Source: Ziziphus jujuba (Eukaryota; Streptophyta; Magnoliopsida; Rosales; Rhamnaceae). Taken from it: 64,000 bases of DNA. Below the pieces are notes generated by a model. It made no database searches. It worked only from the letters and a program-made list of their open reading frames with translations, and was not told the DNA's origin. The stretch is taken from assembly GCF_031755915.1 (NCBI RefSeq), contig NC_083384.1, positions 22,566,001 through 22,630,000 of the forward strand, written 5' to 3'. Both the position numbers and the translations under genes were made by a program. Positions 1 through 12,194 of the stretch are shown in pieces (positions within the stretch are counted from its first letter, which is position 1; each line of letters begins with the position of its first letter).

Positions 1-3000
1 TTTGTATTTTTTATATATGTATACCAAATGTTATGAGTTTTATAGCTAAATCTTTAAATTTTGCTGAGAATAAATGAAATCCATTCATTTCAGTGATTCT
101 ATTGTTCCTCTTGAATAATTTCTTTGTATCTTTTAAAATAATGCGAATACATCATGTATAAAGGAAGCCATTTAAATCGTTTTGACATGTAGCCGCATCG
201 TCTTAGGCCTTCCTTGTTGTTGTTATGTTTGTAAATTTGTGAGTGAATTATTTTAGGCAAAAGTTAAAAACTCATTAAAAAACAATAAAGTTCATTGCTA
301 ATTACTCCTTCCCTTTGTCTTTGTAAGAACCAAAAACCAATACTTTAAATCATTTCTTCTCTTTGCTTAGGGCAACCGAAGCCTCTCTCCTTTCTTATTT
401 TCTCACTTTAGTTTCCAAAACCTTTCCCATCTCTCTCTAACCTCATCATTTTCCTTTTCATTTTTTTTTCCACTGAGACCTCTACCTTACCACCTCAGCT
501 TTTTCTAAGTTGTTTCTTCTTGAAGTTTACTAGCAGTGTATGCTTTGTTACTTTGAAACTTTTTTGACCTTTTTTATGGTTGCCACCAAGAGATGCTTTA
601 AGAATGGGTTGAGATTTTGTTAAGTTTTTCTAGAACTATTTGCTTAGCTTCTATTTCTAAATTTTATATGTGATAGTTGTTTATATTTAGATCTTGTTAC
701 ATGTTAGTATTTGAGTTGATCTAATGATTTTTGTTAAAAGATAACTCATGATGTCAACACCTTGATAAACCTAATTTCCAGGGATGCTTCAACATGAGTT
801 TTCCTTGACTAATTCTTTGATATCATGCTTTGTGTTTGTTTTAATGCTTTTAATGTGCTAGATGTTGACCTTGATCTTCATGCATGCTGGTCTTTCTGAA
901 GCTTGGGAACAACATTTTTTATGGGTAGTGACGCTTTGATGAGGAACTCTATGTGTGAGTTTTAAAGTTGTTTTTCTTCCAAATTTTCCAAAGATTTGGG
1001 CTTGATTTTTAAATACATTATTGGTAAATGTTACTGGACTTTTGATCTTACCTTGCATGCATGGATCTAAGATTTTCAAAATAAAATTTTGGGCTTGTAC
1101 ATGTGGTGGTTGCAACTGATTTAACAAAAACTAAGCTTAAGTTTTTCTCTTATTTTCTTTCAAATTTTCCTGGAATCCATGTTTAAAATTTTGAGTCTTG
1201 GCTTTTGATCCTAACTCGCAAGTTAAATTTTCTTTTACACCTTGTGAAAATGGTAAAGATGGAACTTAGGTTATCGAGGCTTGTTCCAACCAAGAATAAT
1301 GAGACATCCCATTTGAAGTTCCTCTTTTGTTTCTTTTAATTTTCTTTTTCCTAAACTTAAATTTTGATGTTTTGCTAAAGGAACTTAAGTTAGACTTCCA
1401 AATTTCAATTTGCATGATATGATCTATGGTTTTGAATGAAGAATGTTTTACTTTTATTTTGTTTCTGTTCAAACTGGAAGTATGTTTGTAAAAGTACTTG
1501 AATTTATCTTTGATATTGTTCAAGGTTTCAATTTAATCTACGATTTAACCTTGGATGAGCTTGAGCTTTTGTTTCTTACTAAGACTTGTGAATGTTTTAA
1601 AAAAAAGTTTCCCTCTAATTATTTTTCCTAAAATGTCAAGCTTGGTTTTGTATGTTTTAATAGATGGGTCAAGATCCTTACTTTATAATTGCTACTTGAT
1701 ATTTCTAATGTTTTTGATTTCCTTGCATGTACATTCTCTTTAGTTTTTCTTTACTTTCGACTTAAGTCATTACTTGATGATTTGAAAATGTGAGTTCTTG
1801 TGTTGTGATCAATTGTTAAATGTTTTATGATAGGTTTTATACCTTTTATTCCATTGAACAAGAGTTTGGAACATGTTCGTTTTACTTAAAGCCAAGAGTA
1901 ATATTTGGATTTTCTTAAGTTTTTCCTTTCCAAAATTTGCGTTTGTTTATTTTATGCTTGCATCATTGAAAAGGAACTTTTATTTGTACTTTAGTTTATT
2001 GACAAAACAATGTTTGTTGAATTGACCTTAAGCTTTAAATTTGTTTCATCGGTTTCAATCCAAAAGCTATGTCTTTGTTTTACCAAATTCCCTCCTTTGA
2101 TTTGTAGCAATTTCAAACTTGATATACTTTACTTTTATTCCTTTAAATTTGAGTTTTGAATTGCTACTTAAGTTTGGAAAGGTTCAAACATAACTTGTTT
2201 TACTAGTTAAGCACCATAATACATTCTTTTTAACTCTAAGTTTGGAATGGATTAATTGGGAACTTAAGCATATAAAGAACAATTTATTGAGAAGGGCTAT
2301 TGTATAAGTGAGTAAGATGGATGTGAGCATGTTATTTTGGTTATTAAATATGAATAAGTATGGTCACGATTTGATCCAATGATGTTTTAAACTTATAATG
2401 TGAAAAATTGTGTGGTTGATTTTAAGTTTGATTGAATGGGAGTTCAAAAGAAATGGCTTGGTTTGGTTATGAAAGCTACTAAAGCAAAAAATAATTTTTA
2501 ATTTCTATTTTATGAATTAAGGTTAAGTAAATTTTCTTAAAATAAATTTAGAGATTTATTGGAATTTAAAATTCAATTTTCTAAAGGCTAATATTGAGTT
2601 TTTCAAGCTATGGGAAGATTTTTTGGATAATTAAAAATGTTTTGAATGTAAACTTTGATCATTTTATTTTGGAAGATAATTGGAGTTAATTTATTTTAAA
2701 GGTTGAGAAATTGATTTTTCTTGTATTGAGAATTTTTTGAATTATTTTAATATGAGGTTTAGAAAGTATTTTTGATTCAAGTGATTAATTTTAAGATTGA
2801 GCTTGAATAGAATTTGTCTACAGTTTATTTTGGACCTTTCAAATTATTTCTTGGGGGTTAAGTTACATTTCCTGGATTGCACGTTATCTATTTTATTGGA
2901 TATTAAAAATTGGATTGAAGTGTTAATTTGAACTATAGATAATTAAATATATGGTTAGTGTAATAGATGTTAGTGATGAATTTTTAAATACCCAACTTTT

Positions 3001-3057
3001 CAATTTGGAACTTTTTTTTAGAAAGAGAAACTCTAGATTAAAAAGGAAATACTGTTT
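1..3057. other. AT-rich non-coding DNA, no gene recognised
   Basis: No open reading frame of convincing length or composition occurs on either strand; the short ones (60-90 codons) look like chance ORFs in T-rich sequence. A pyrimidine-rich stretch near 380-520 looks like a plant 5' leader but leads into no coding sequence. The general texture (T-rich, weakly repeated words) would fit an old LTR, but I found no matching second copy in the window. Confidence 0.5.
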
Positions 3058-3135
3058 GAAGATGGTACAGGAAGAAAAGATATTTTTGTATGATTCGAAG
3101 ATGGTAAAGGAAGAAGAGATATTATTGTATGGTTC
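3058..3135 (+). repeat. Tandem duplication, 2 x 39 bp
   Basis: Units 3058-3096 and 3097-3135 are close copies; each starts GAAGATGGTA and the two differ at only a few positions. The period is a multiple of three, so an ORF at 2951-3289 (112 codons) carries two copies of a 13-residue segment. I recognise no protein family in that ORF, and its composition matches the surrounding non-coding DNA, so it is not called as a gene. Confidence 0.7.
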
Positions 3136-6100
3136 ACTTCTCTGTCTTTTAAGTAAAATATTTTGGATTAAGAATGGTGTTTGTTGGAGGTTGATGTGGT
3201 TTTGGGTTCACTTGGGCAAGAGTATTATACACAAGGTGTTAGTCTTGTGCACAACCTTTAATCTGGTTTTTGGTTTGATGTTTAAGTAATTTTTGTGTTT
3301 GTTTTTAGTGTGGTGATATTTAGGATTGTTATAGTTTTTGTTTTGAAGGAAGAATAAGAATATGAAGAAGAAGAGAAGATGTTAGAGTAGACCACACAAA
3401 ACTAGACAGCACACTAATTCATTTTTCTTTTCATTCATTTGTTGTATATATAGATACAAAACTTGTCTCATACATGTGAGATGTGTGTAGGACCAAATGA
3501 AAACCTTTAAAATTCAAAATTTAGACATTTCCCACTCAAAATTATGATACATAACCATTCAGCCACTAGCTCACGTGTGAGTGCATAATTATGACAAAGG
3601 GTTGATGAGATTTTGAATTTTAAAAAAAAAATTGTCTCCATTTAATCTTGTACTACTACTTTGACTAGATGAAAGGCTGGGATATCTTCATCCAAATTGT
3701 TTGAATTTTGGCATGTGGCATGTTCAAAATTAAGGATGAAATCTGGAGAAGACAAAGTTCAAAAGAATTGGGTAAGGCCTCCAATTCATCTCAAACCCGT
3801 GGGCCATAACTGCTGGAAATCTCAGCAGTTATGCCAACTTACAATCTACATATCTTGTGCTTCCCAAGGCTTTTTTGAGTCATTATTTTTTCTATATTTT
3901 CTCTTACATGTCCATTATAACATATCCAAAAATCCTAATCTTGTTCTAAAAGCTCAAAGAATGCCAGTCCCAATAATGGACCTACGTTGCCGGAAACACT
4001 GTTTCCAGCACATAGCCATTTTACAAAATAAAATCAATACCCAACAAAGAGACAATTCATAAGCTAAATATAATAAAACTTAGACATTCAAAAAACATTA
4101 AAAGGAACATAAAACATAGACATAAATATTGCATTAGGTCATTCAATAAAATATTTCTTTTAAAGAAAGAAAGAGGGTGCAAACCTTGGTGAATTTTGGT
4201 TTGCATAAAGTGGCAAGATTACCACCTTTTCAACAGTGTTTGGGTTCAAATTAAAAGTGTTTGTATTGTACAAACTAAGAGGCACCAACTAGGGGTTGAG
4301 GAAGAGAACGTACTTGATCCTAAAGTCTTCATGGTACTATGAGTGGATATTTTCGAAACCTTAATTATTTTCCTTAGTGTACATATGTGGTAATGTGTAT
4401 TGCATTCATATACCAATAAGCATGGCATTTGGAATTTATGAGTTCCTTTTGAGTATGAAGTAGGCTTTCTAATTTACGATTTGTGAATAACAATCAGTAG
4501 TTATCTATTTAATTAAGGTTATTTTGGATATACTGTGTTTTAATTTAATTTCACTTGTTGTGTGCATATTGTACCATGCATAGCATGCATTGAGCATAAC
4601 ATATGAGCCAATTTACAAAAAGTGATTTTTTAATAGATTTTATAAAAATGCATGGCTTGATCTTTGAAAACTAGTTTAAAAATAAACCTTGAACTCTAGT
4701 ACAAGGCTGATGATATATGGGTATGAATATGATTATAGTTATTATATGATTATATTATATGAAATTGTTTTGCATCTTTAAACTTAGTTCAACCAACATA
4801 ACAACTAGAGATATTCTATGGTCCCGAATTAACCTCCCAAGGAGACCGATAGGTCTAATGTATGGATTTTTTTTGGTCATGAAAGACTAAAGTGAGAGGC
4901 TATGGCATGATGATTATGATTATATTAATGATATTGTAATAACATTGGATTATGATTATGGTTTCCTTCTATTTGAGATATTGAGAACTAGTTTAGTTGA
5001 GGCAGATGATTTACATAGTGGCATATTTTAATATATTCTCTACATGTGTAGTAGTAAGTTTCCCTCTATCATGCCTTAATATGTTTTTGGCATGTATATT
5101 AAGTAAATGATTCGCTAATGTAATAATCTCAACCATAGCATATAAGTTGAGAAATGAAGTAACTACCATTTATTTGCTTATGAAAATTTCAAAATTTTTA
5201 AAAAAATTCATAAATAAATTAAAAATGCTCTTCAAATCCCTTAAAATCCTATACCTTGAATGCGAACAATATTTTCAAAAATAAACTTAAGTAAGACGAA
5301 CAAGTGGCTTAAACAAAACTTTATTCTTTAACATAAAAATCATTAAATAGTTCTCAAGTGTTGCCGTGATGCTCCCTACGATCTACCAACATATTCAATA
5401 AAAGCTCATTCATTGTCATTACCTAAAAAAAAAAATACAATAATTGAAAAGTGAGTTTAGAATTAACTCAGTAATTTTCCAAGATTTAAAGATTAAATAT
5501 GCATATATCTACTATGCAAACATGCATAAAGCAGCTAACATAATTCTTATTGTATAATGTGTGAGACATAATGATAACATGAAATGATCGCGGTAAGTTC
5601 ATAACTTATTCCATGTCATATACACAATAACATATGCATAAATTAATTACAACATGTAAAGTTCATCGTTCAATAATATATATTCCATAACATGTACCTC
5701 AACACTTATGCATATTAACATATAACTTATTAAATAAATCATAACATAAGTAATCTTCCTTGGTGTCATATCTTAAAACACATGAATTTAAAGATGGATT
5801 TTTCACAAGATATAAAACTTACACTTATCATATCTTATAAGCGTAAAAAACGCACTTGTCATATCATATTTTTATTATAATAAAAGTGACTTCTCATACT
5901 TAGATAAAGTACCATGACCATTCATAACCAACATAGACAAAGATATCGGAACTACGTGTCTTATGCTCAGTTTATTTTAAATGGTTAACATATCACAATA
6001 TACTATCATCCACTTACAAATGATAACAATTGATAACGTAATGAACCATGCATATATTTTACGGCTATAGTAACACATTTTGGACATATTCATGTAAATT

Positions 6101-6600
6101 TTCATATAATCATAATTATACTAATATGAGAATACTAGGCAAAACACAACACTGCTTAATGAAGCTTTACAAAATTAAAGTAGACAAATTATATGATCTA
6201 TAAATAAATTACCAGACCAAGAAAAGCACAAAAACATACTCTATCAATTTTTCAAAATAGAAGTTAGAATCCGAAAATCAGTTTTCAACATATAACATAC
6301 TTCATTCAAACTTCAATTACTCATCGAAAACAAATTATCTAGTCTTGAAAATTAAACATAAACTAATAGAGGAACCATGCACAAAATTTTAAAAATTTTG
6401 AAGTTCATTTGTCCCATTAACAAAAACAAACAAAACTGGATTATTGATCTCATTCTAAACTTTCAACAGACAAACTTGTAAAAATTCTATTTTGGATCGA
6501 ATATAAGTCCAAATGACATGATATAAAATTTTAATTTTCCTTAAGATATCTCATTTATGCAATAAAAATATATATTAAAAAGATCATTCAACACAAGTTA
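3136..6600. other. AT-rich non-coding DNA with one strong hairpin
   Basis: No gene is recognised. An ORF at 3697-4062 (121 codons) resembles no family I know. It spans a perfect 11-bp stem (CATAACTGCTG at 3805-3815 and its complement at 3823-3833, 7-base loop). From about 5100 onward the strand is A-rich, with wording typical of decayed gypsy LTRs, but no paired copy could be found. Confidence 0.45.
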
Positions 6601-6771
6601 TTAAATTAAAAAATGCATCTTCATATTATATAAAATTCAGCAGTTTTAATTAATTATCCAACAATTCAGTCAAGTTCCAAAAGTTTCAATCAATTAAAAA
6701 TGCATCTTCATATTATATAAAATGCAAAATTTTTAATTATCCAGCAATTCAATCAAGTTCCAAAAGTTTTA
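6600..6771. repeat. Imperfect tandem repeat, split by the MULE at 6772
   Basis: Two units of roughly 85-90 bp, each containing ATGCATCTTCATATTAT and TCAAGTTCCAAAAGTTT, lie side by side here. A third, shorter unit lies just beyond the MULE at about 10148-10260. The array was therefore in place before the MULE inserted. The 9-bp target duplication AAAGTTTTA (6763-6771) is part of the repeat unit. Confidence 0.65.
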
Positions 6772-6914
6772 GGGATATTGACAGCCAATAATCCTGAACT
6801 TTATCTTAATTGACATACTGCATCCTAAACTTTTTTCCTAAAATTATGCACCCAAACTTCCTTTTTACTTGCACCATTGGTTTTTCTGTTAAAATACATA
6901 ACGGAATGATCAGG

Positions 6915-8037
6915 TGATACGAACCTAGGTCAACTTACTCTTAAACCCGTATTATATTAGCCCGGATCAAAATTAAGTTCAGATTCTCATGGTTACCTTG
7001 ACCCCTAATTAGTTATGATTAGAAACCTTGGTATATGATGAAGACACCACAATAGGTTATAGATGTCCTATTGATAAGTCAAACTAAAACACTCGATCTC
7101 TATTTGATGTTTTAGGTGTTCCAAGTGAATAAAGAAAATTATTTCTCATAATAAATTTTCTATATGAATAATGTACTGAATATTATTGAGAACATAAGCC
7201 TTAAATAGGTTTGAAGTCATAGAACAGAAACCCTAAAACACAATAGGAAAACTGGTCAAAGGTGTAGAAATCATGATGTGGCCAAAATTCACAACTTTCC
7301 TAATCTAATTTGGATTAATTAATTCTCTTAATTTTGAAGTAGGAATTAATTAATTTACAGTCAAAATAATAAAATATCAACCTCCCTAAAGTAATTTTTT
7401 CAGCAATTAGATAAATAAAAATCAAAATAAAAGATTAATTTTCTAAACCTAAAGTCAAATTTTAGATTAGGAAACTAGTTGAGTAGTTTTACAACTAAGC
7501 TATCTTTGTCCAATCACCAGTTAGTTTAGGCTCCAAATCAGCTCCAATATGCCATGTACGATACCAAATAGGATTATTATTGGTTCCCATACATTGCCCT
7601 TACTTGATCAAAGAAAGGTCCACAAGAAAGGTCAAAGTCAACGCCAAAATCATGCATTTTTGCCCAAATTGATCTCTATGCGCAAATGTGTTGTATGTTC
7701 GATCTTGCTGCTACTTTGGCTTGATTCAATAATCCGTTGGTGTGTTTAATCATGTTCACGAGCTAAAAAACTAGTCCTTTGCTGCCCAAAGTCCATAGAT
7801 GCATTAAAACAGCTTTCCAGATCCATTTTCACCTTCATAACTTAGATTCATAAAACGGGCTTTGGATCTTCAGGTGTTGTCATGCCCTTTTGAGAATTAA
7901 TAACACCTTGTATGAAGCTAACCGATTTGTCCTTAAATATCTTAGCTTGTACCCTTGTGATTGGGCCCGTCTTCTATTGTACAGGATTGGCACCCCAACT
8001 ATTAGTCAGTTGTATGGGTACAGGTGGATTCTCATCA
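6915..8037 (-). repeat. Solo LTR A of the TGAT...ATCA gypsy family
   Basis: Reads as the reverse complement of the LTRs of elements D and E below. It begins TGATACGAACCTAGG (the LTR 3' end) and finishes ATTCTCATCA (the LTR 5' end, TGATGAGAA subtype). The 5-bp target duplication TCAGG (6910-6914 and 8038-8042) is perfect. No internal region remains, so this is the usual product of recombination between the two LTRs of a full element. It lies inside the left inverted repeat of the MULE and so inserted after it. Length is 1123 bp. Confidence 0.93.
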
Positions 8038-8325
8038 TCAGGTGCCTCGCATGTGTTCATCAAACGAGGGTAGCTTAGGTAATTTCACTATTCTCAACTT
8101 AGAAATTAGGGTTTCATTTGAGGAATTTCTTCATCGAAATCCCTTCTCCTTCTTCTTCTTCCTCTTCTTCTTCCTTCCACATCCATGTCTGCACTCTTTC
8201 ATTCCTCACCTTTTTCACTCCCTACATGCTCTTTCAAACCCAAAACCTTTCTTTTTCTTTTTGTTCTTCTTCTTCCAAACCACCATTCTTGGTAACACAA
8301 ATAATCTCAAAGCTGTAAGGGAATG

Positions 8326-8569
8326 AAGTGCTCTCTCTCTCCTCTTTCTGTATCTCTGTTCTCTTTGTTTTTTTTGGTGTACTCTCTCTTTCTCTGTAAC
8401 TCTATCTGTCTCTCTCTCTCTCCTTTCTCTTTTTTTTTGGTGTAGTCTCTCTTTCTATGTAACTCTCTCTATCTTTTTCTCTCTTCTGTTTCTTTGTCCT
8501 CTTTTTTTTTTACGTACTCTCTCTTTCTCTGTAAATCTCTCTATCCTCTCCTATTTCTGTCTCTTTCTA

Positions 8570-8613
<44 letters not shown>

Positions 8614-8710
8614 CTTTTCTCTATCTCTGTTATTTTTTTTCTTTTTCTTTTTATGTACTCTCTCTTTCTCTGTAACTTTTTCTTTCTGTCTCCTTTCTCT
8701 CTAACTGATA
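8326..8710. repeat. CT-rich minisatellite and (CT)n microsatellite
   Basis: Pure CT repeats run over 8575-8609. Around them a degenerate higher-order unit recurs, marked by GTACTCTCTCTTTCT-like words near 8376, 8439, 8511 and 8652, each followed by a TGTAAC-like word. The tract lies in the MULE interior between the two solo LTRs. The apparent Leu/Ser-rich ORFs here are translations of the CT repeat and not genes. Confidence 0.8.
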
Positions 8711-8727
8711 TTTTAGGAAAGCAAAAC

Positions 8728-9863
8728 TGATACGAACCTAGGACGACCTGCTCCTAAACCCGTATTATATTAGCCCGGATCTTTAATTAAGTTCAAGTTC
8801 TAATGGAATGGACCTCAACCCCTAACCAACCTGTGGTTAGAAACCTTGGTATAATGTAGACGCCACAATAGGGGATGGAAAACCTATTGATAAGTCAAGC
8901 TAAAACAACCAATTCTCTAATGGTGTTTTAGGTGTTCTCAAATAACAAAGAGATAATTAATCTCACAAGTATTTTCTCAATCAAATCAAAGTTGTATTCA
9001 TATTGAAAAATAAGCCTTTAAATAGGCTACAAAGCCACGAAATAAAACCCTAGAACATAAAGAAAACCAGCCACCACACATAAAGAAACCTAGTTGGCTG
9101 AAACTATACTTTCTTTCCTAATCTAAGTTTGATTAATTAATTCCTTTATATTAAATTAGGAATTAATTAATTTACAATGGAAAGAATAAATAAAAACCTT
9201 CCTAAAGTTATTTTTCCAGAAAATAAATAAATAAAAGCCAAAAAGTAATGGTAGTTTCCAAAAACAAAAAGTAAAAACAAATTAGGAAACTAAAAATGCT
9301 AGCCTTTTTTATCAAGTTGACTTTGATCAATCTTTGACCTCTTTGAGCTTCAAATCAGCTTCTAGATGCTTTGTAGGATGCCAAATAAGCTGAATATGAA
9401 GTCCCACACGTTTTCCATGCTTGGAAAAATAAGAAAAGGCTAATACAGTAAAATACAGTAAAGCCAGCAAGCAATACAGCAAATTCGACCAAATTGTTGA
9501 AGCTGTCCGTACAAGCCCTTTTTGATTGCATTTGAGGCTGTTTTAACTTGATTCTATAACCTCTTAGGCATATGTATTGAACCCATAAAACATTGGAACC
9601 ATTTCATGCTTCCCGGACTCCAAAAATGTACCAAAACCATCACCCGGGTCTGTATCGGCTTCCACCACTTGGATGCTTAGAATAGGCTTTGTATCTTCAA
9701 GTATGGACAAGCTCTATTGAGATTGATTACCCTTTGTATAAATACTCCCAGGTTGTCCTTAAATCTCTTAATTTGAGCTCTTGTTATTGGCCTAGTCTTC
9801 ATCCGTGTCGAGTCAGCACCTCAGCGGGTTATCGGTTGAGCAGGCTCGGGCGGAATCACATCA
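8728..9863 (-). repeat. Solo LTR B of the TGAT...ATCA gypsy family
   Basis: Begins TGATACGAACCTAGG and ends GCGGAATCACATCA, the reverse complement of the D-type LTR start (TGATGTGATTCCG). It is flanked by a perfect 5-bp duplication AAAAC (8723-8727 and 9864-9868). Length is 1136 bp and no internal sequence remains. It is the second insertion of this family into the same MULE and has the same orientation as solo LTR A. Confidence 0.93.
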
Positions 9864-10259
9864 AAAACTCCATTTTAGCAATGGATCGAAGCTTTCTTTC
9901 CCCCCTCAAATTTTTTTCCCAAATTTCCTAAATTCCAAACAAACCCTAAATGTTGTAAAATTACCTAATCTACCTTTGTTTGATGAGCACATGTGAGCCA
10001 TCTAATCATTCTGTTATGCATTTTTAATAGAAGAACTAACGATGCAAGTAAAAGGGAACTTTGGGGTGCATAATGCCAGGAAAAAAAAGTTTAGAGTGTA
10101 ATGTGTCAACCTCAATAAATTTCGAGGTACTTGGCTGCCAATATCCCAAAGTTTTAATTATTTATCCAGTAATTCATATTATAAAAAAATGCATCTTCAT
10201 ATTATCCAGCAATTCAATTAAGTTCCAAAAGTTTTAATTGATTATATAAAAATCCAAAA

Positions 10260-11910
10260 TTAATGATTCTTTACTCAAAAGAAATGTTTCAAGATATTTC
10301 CTAAAAGTTAATATACCTAGAGGTCAATAAAAAATTTAACTACATTGAAATCTCAAGATCACAAACCTAGTACAGATTTACAGACAACACAAAAAGATCA
10401 AGTTAGAAAAATCAGAACTAATTTTAGAAAAATTATTTGGGGGTGATTCAAATTGGAAAACATTCGTTGAAATATAGATTTAAGGATCAATTAGTTTTGA
10501 AAAATAATCCTATTTAAGGGTAAAAAAAAATTGGTTAAAATAGTTTATGTACGGATGAGAAAAAAAAATAGTTTTCCATTTAAAAGCTTAAAACTCTAAC
10601 TAATATAAAACATCTAATATACATACAAAAATGAAGTCCAAATCATTTTAAAACATCATAACACATAGCTTTAATACATGCTTAACAATAAATAAGATGC
10701 TAAATCAAAGATGCATATAAAATTAAATCCTAACTATTCTTTAAAACAATAAAATTGAATTTGATTCATCATAAATCAAAATCCCTTCCTTGAGCTTGAT
10801 TCCCAAATATGAGAAACAAATAATAAATACCAAAACAAAATAATTTTAGTTTCTATACTAGATTAAAAAGTCTAGAACTTCAATCACCATGCGAAGGAAT
10901 AAATTTACTTTAATTCCACTATCAACCTTCAAGCTTCTCTAACCTCCCCTTAGAAACCCTAGAGAAACTATTGATTTTTTTCCTTATTTTCTCTTCTTTA
11001 TGCCCTCTCTCTTCCTTCCTAGGTTTTGAATCGTGAAAAGTAAAGAGAGCACTGACATAACGTTTGGATACTTTTAGAGTTTTCCAAAATATATTTCAAC
11101 TAATGCTAGGAAAGATAAATGAAAGAAAATAATAACTATTCCATTTTATATCTTACGCTAATTAAAAATAAATAAATAAAAGTACCCTAAAATTCATCCA
11201 AACCCTAATAGCCATGCCCAAAACCAAAACCAACTTCAAAACCTATCCAAAAATCAAGTAGACTTGTTAGCCCTGACATACAATCACTAAAACTATCATA
11301 ACTTTCTCTAAAAAACTCAAAAAATTAATCCATAAAAGTTATGGAAAGCTGACTTATGGGTTCAGTAAATCCTCCTAAGCCTTCTTGAGAAAATAAAAAA
11401 CTTGACCTAGTTGCATAAACTAGACCCAACAACCTTTAGTGCTTGCTTAATTGTCAAGTCATCAATCCACCTATCATAAAAAACCACTTGTACACTCCTT
11501 GCCATCTCAAGAAGTTTGATTTCTAGACTCAAAAAAAATAAATATAAACAAATAAATAAAATTGTAAAAGATCATTGTACCCCTACTATGTGTCAAATAA
11601 GTGGAAGTAAAATTGTCTTTTCACACAGAATAACACATAAAAAAAAACCGTTTCATAACAAGTCATACCATAAACATTGAAATAGAATGATAAAATATTT
11701 AATTTTTCTTATTTTAAAAACTACAAAAATTGCAGGTCTTATAGCTGATGCCAAACATATACTGATTCATAAGTACTTAGGACTGTATTGTTTTCCCAAA
11801 AACCTAAATCGTGTAGCATGTATATTGCATTTCACATTTGGTTATATGTGCTTGTCTACAATTTTGATATCACACGACTATACATTTTGGTGTGAGCAAT
11901 GAAACCCCTT
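10260..11910. other. AT-rich non-coding DNA
   Basis: No gene is seen. The stretch 10900-11480 (CTTCTCTAACC, AAACCCTAGAGAAAC, and then a run of A-rich words) resembles the U3/R part of a minus-strand gypsy LTR, but it has no recognisable ends or partner. Confidence 0.4.
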
Positions 11911-12194
11911 ATTGAGTACTTATATTCAACCTTCAGTTTCTAAACTCTACAGGTAGTAAGGCGGTACTAGTTTTAGATAAATTAAAAAAAAAAAAAGTGA
12001 GCATATTTGGATTTTAAAGCAGTGGTATGATGGAAGTTATTTCCAATACTGAATTTATTGAGTACTTATATTCAACCTTTAGTTTTTAAACTCCACAGGC
12101 AATAAGGCAGTACCAATTTTAGATAGTAATGTGAGTATATTTGGATTTTAAAGCAGTGGTATGATGGAAGTTAATTCCAATAATGAATTTATTG
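11911..12194. repeat. Tandem duplication, 2 x about 140 bp
   Basis: Unit 1 (11911-12056) and unit 2 (12057-12194) both start ATTGAGTACTTATATTCAAC and both contain AGCAGTGGTATGATGGAAGT near the end. Unit 1 has an extra A-rich run near 11982-11997. The differences are scattered substitutions and small indels, so the duplication is not recent. Neither unit has coding potential. Confidence 0.85.

Larger units (their letters stand above)
6772..10147. mobile_element. Mutator-like element (MULE), non-autonomous, carrying two nested solo LTRs
   Basis: The ends are long inverted repeats starting GGGATATTG at 6772 and ending CAATATCCC at 10147. They are flanked by a perfect 9-bp duplication AAAGTTTTA (6763-6771 and 10148-10156); 9 bp is the hallmark of Mutator-type transposition. 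The left inverted repeat runs from 6772 to 6914 and resumes at 8043-8090 after a solo LTR; its partner is roughly 9950-10147. Without the two LTRs the element is about 1.1 kb and has no transposase ORF, so it would need enzyme from an autonomous relative. The interior near 8095-8160 reads like a plant 5' leader (TTAGGGTTT, then CTT-rich sequence), so capture of a host promoter or leader is possible but unproven. Confidence 0.85.

Noticed and set aside
3697..4062. A 121-codon ORF with mixed composition
   Set aside because: No recognisable domain, unusual residue mix, and it spans a hairpin. Nothing supports it as a gene.
8118..8730. Ser/Leu/Phe-rich ORFs that look like membrane or signal sequences
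   Set aside because: They are translations of CT-rich simple repeats.
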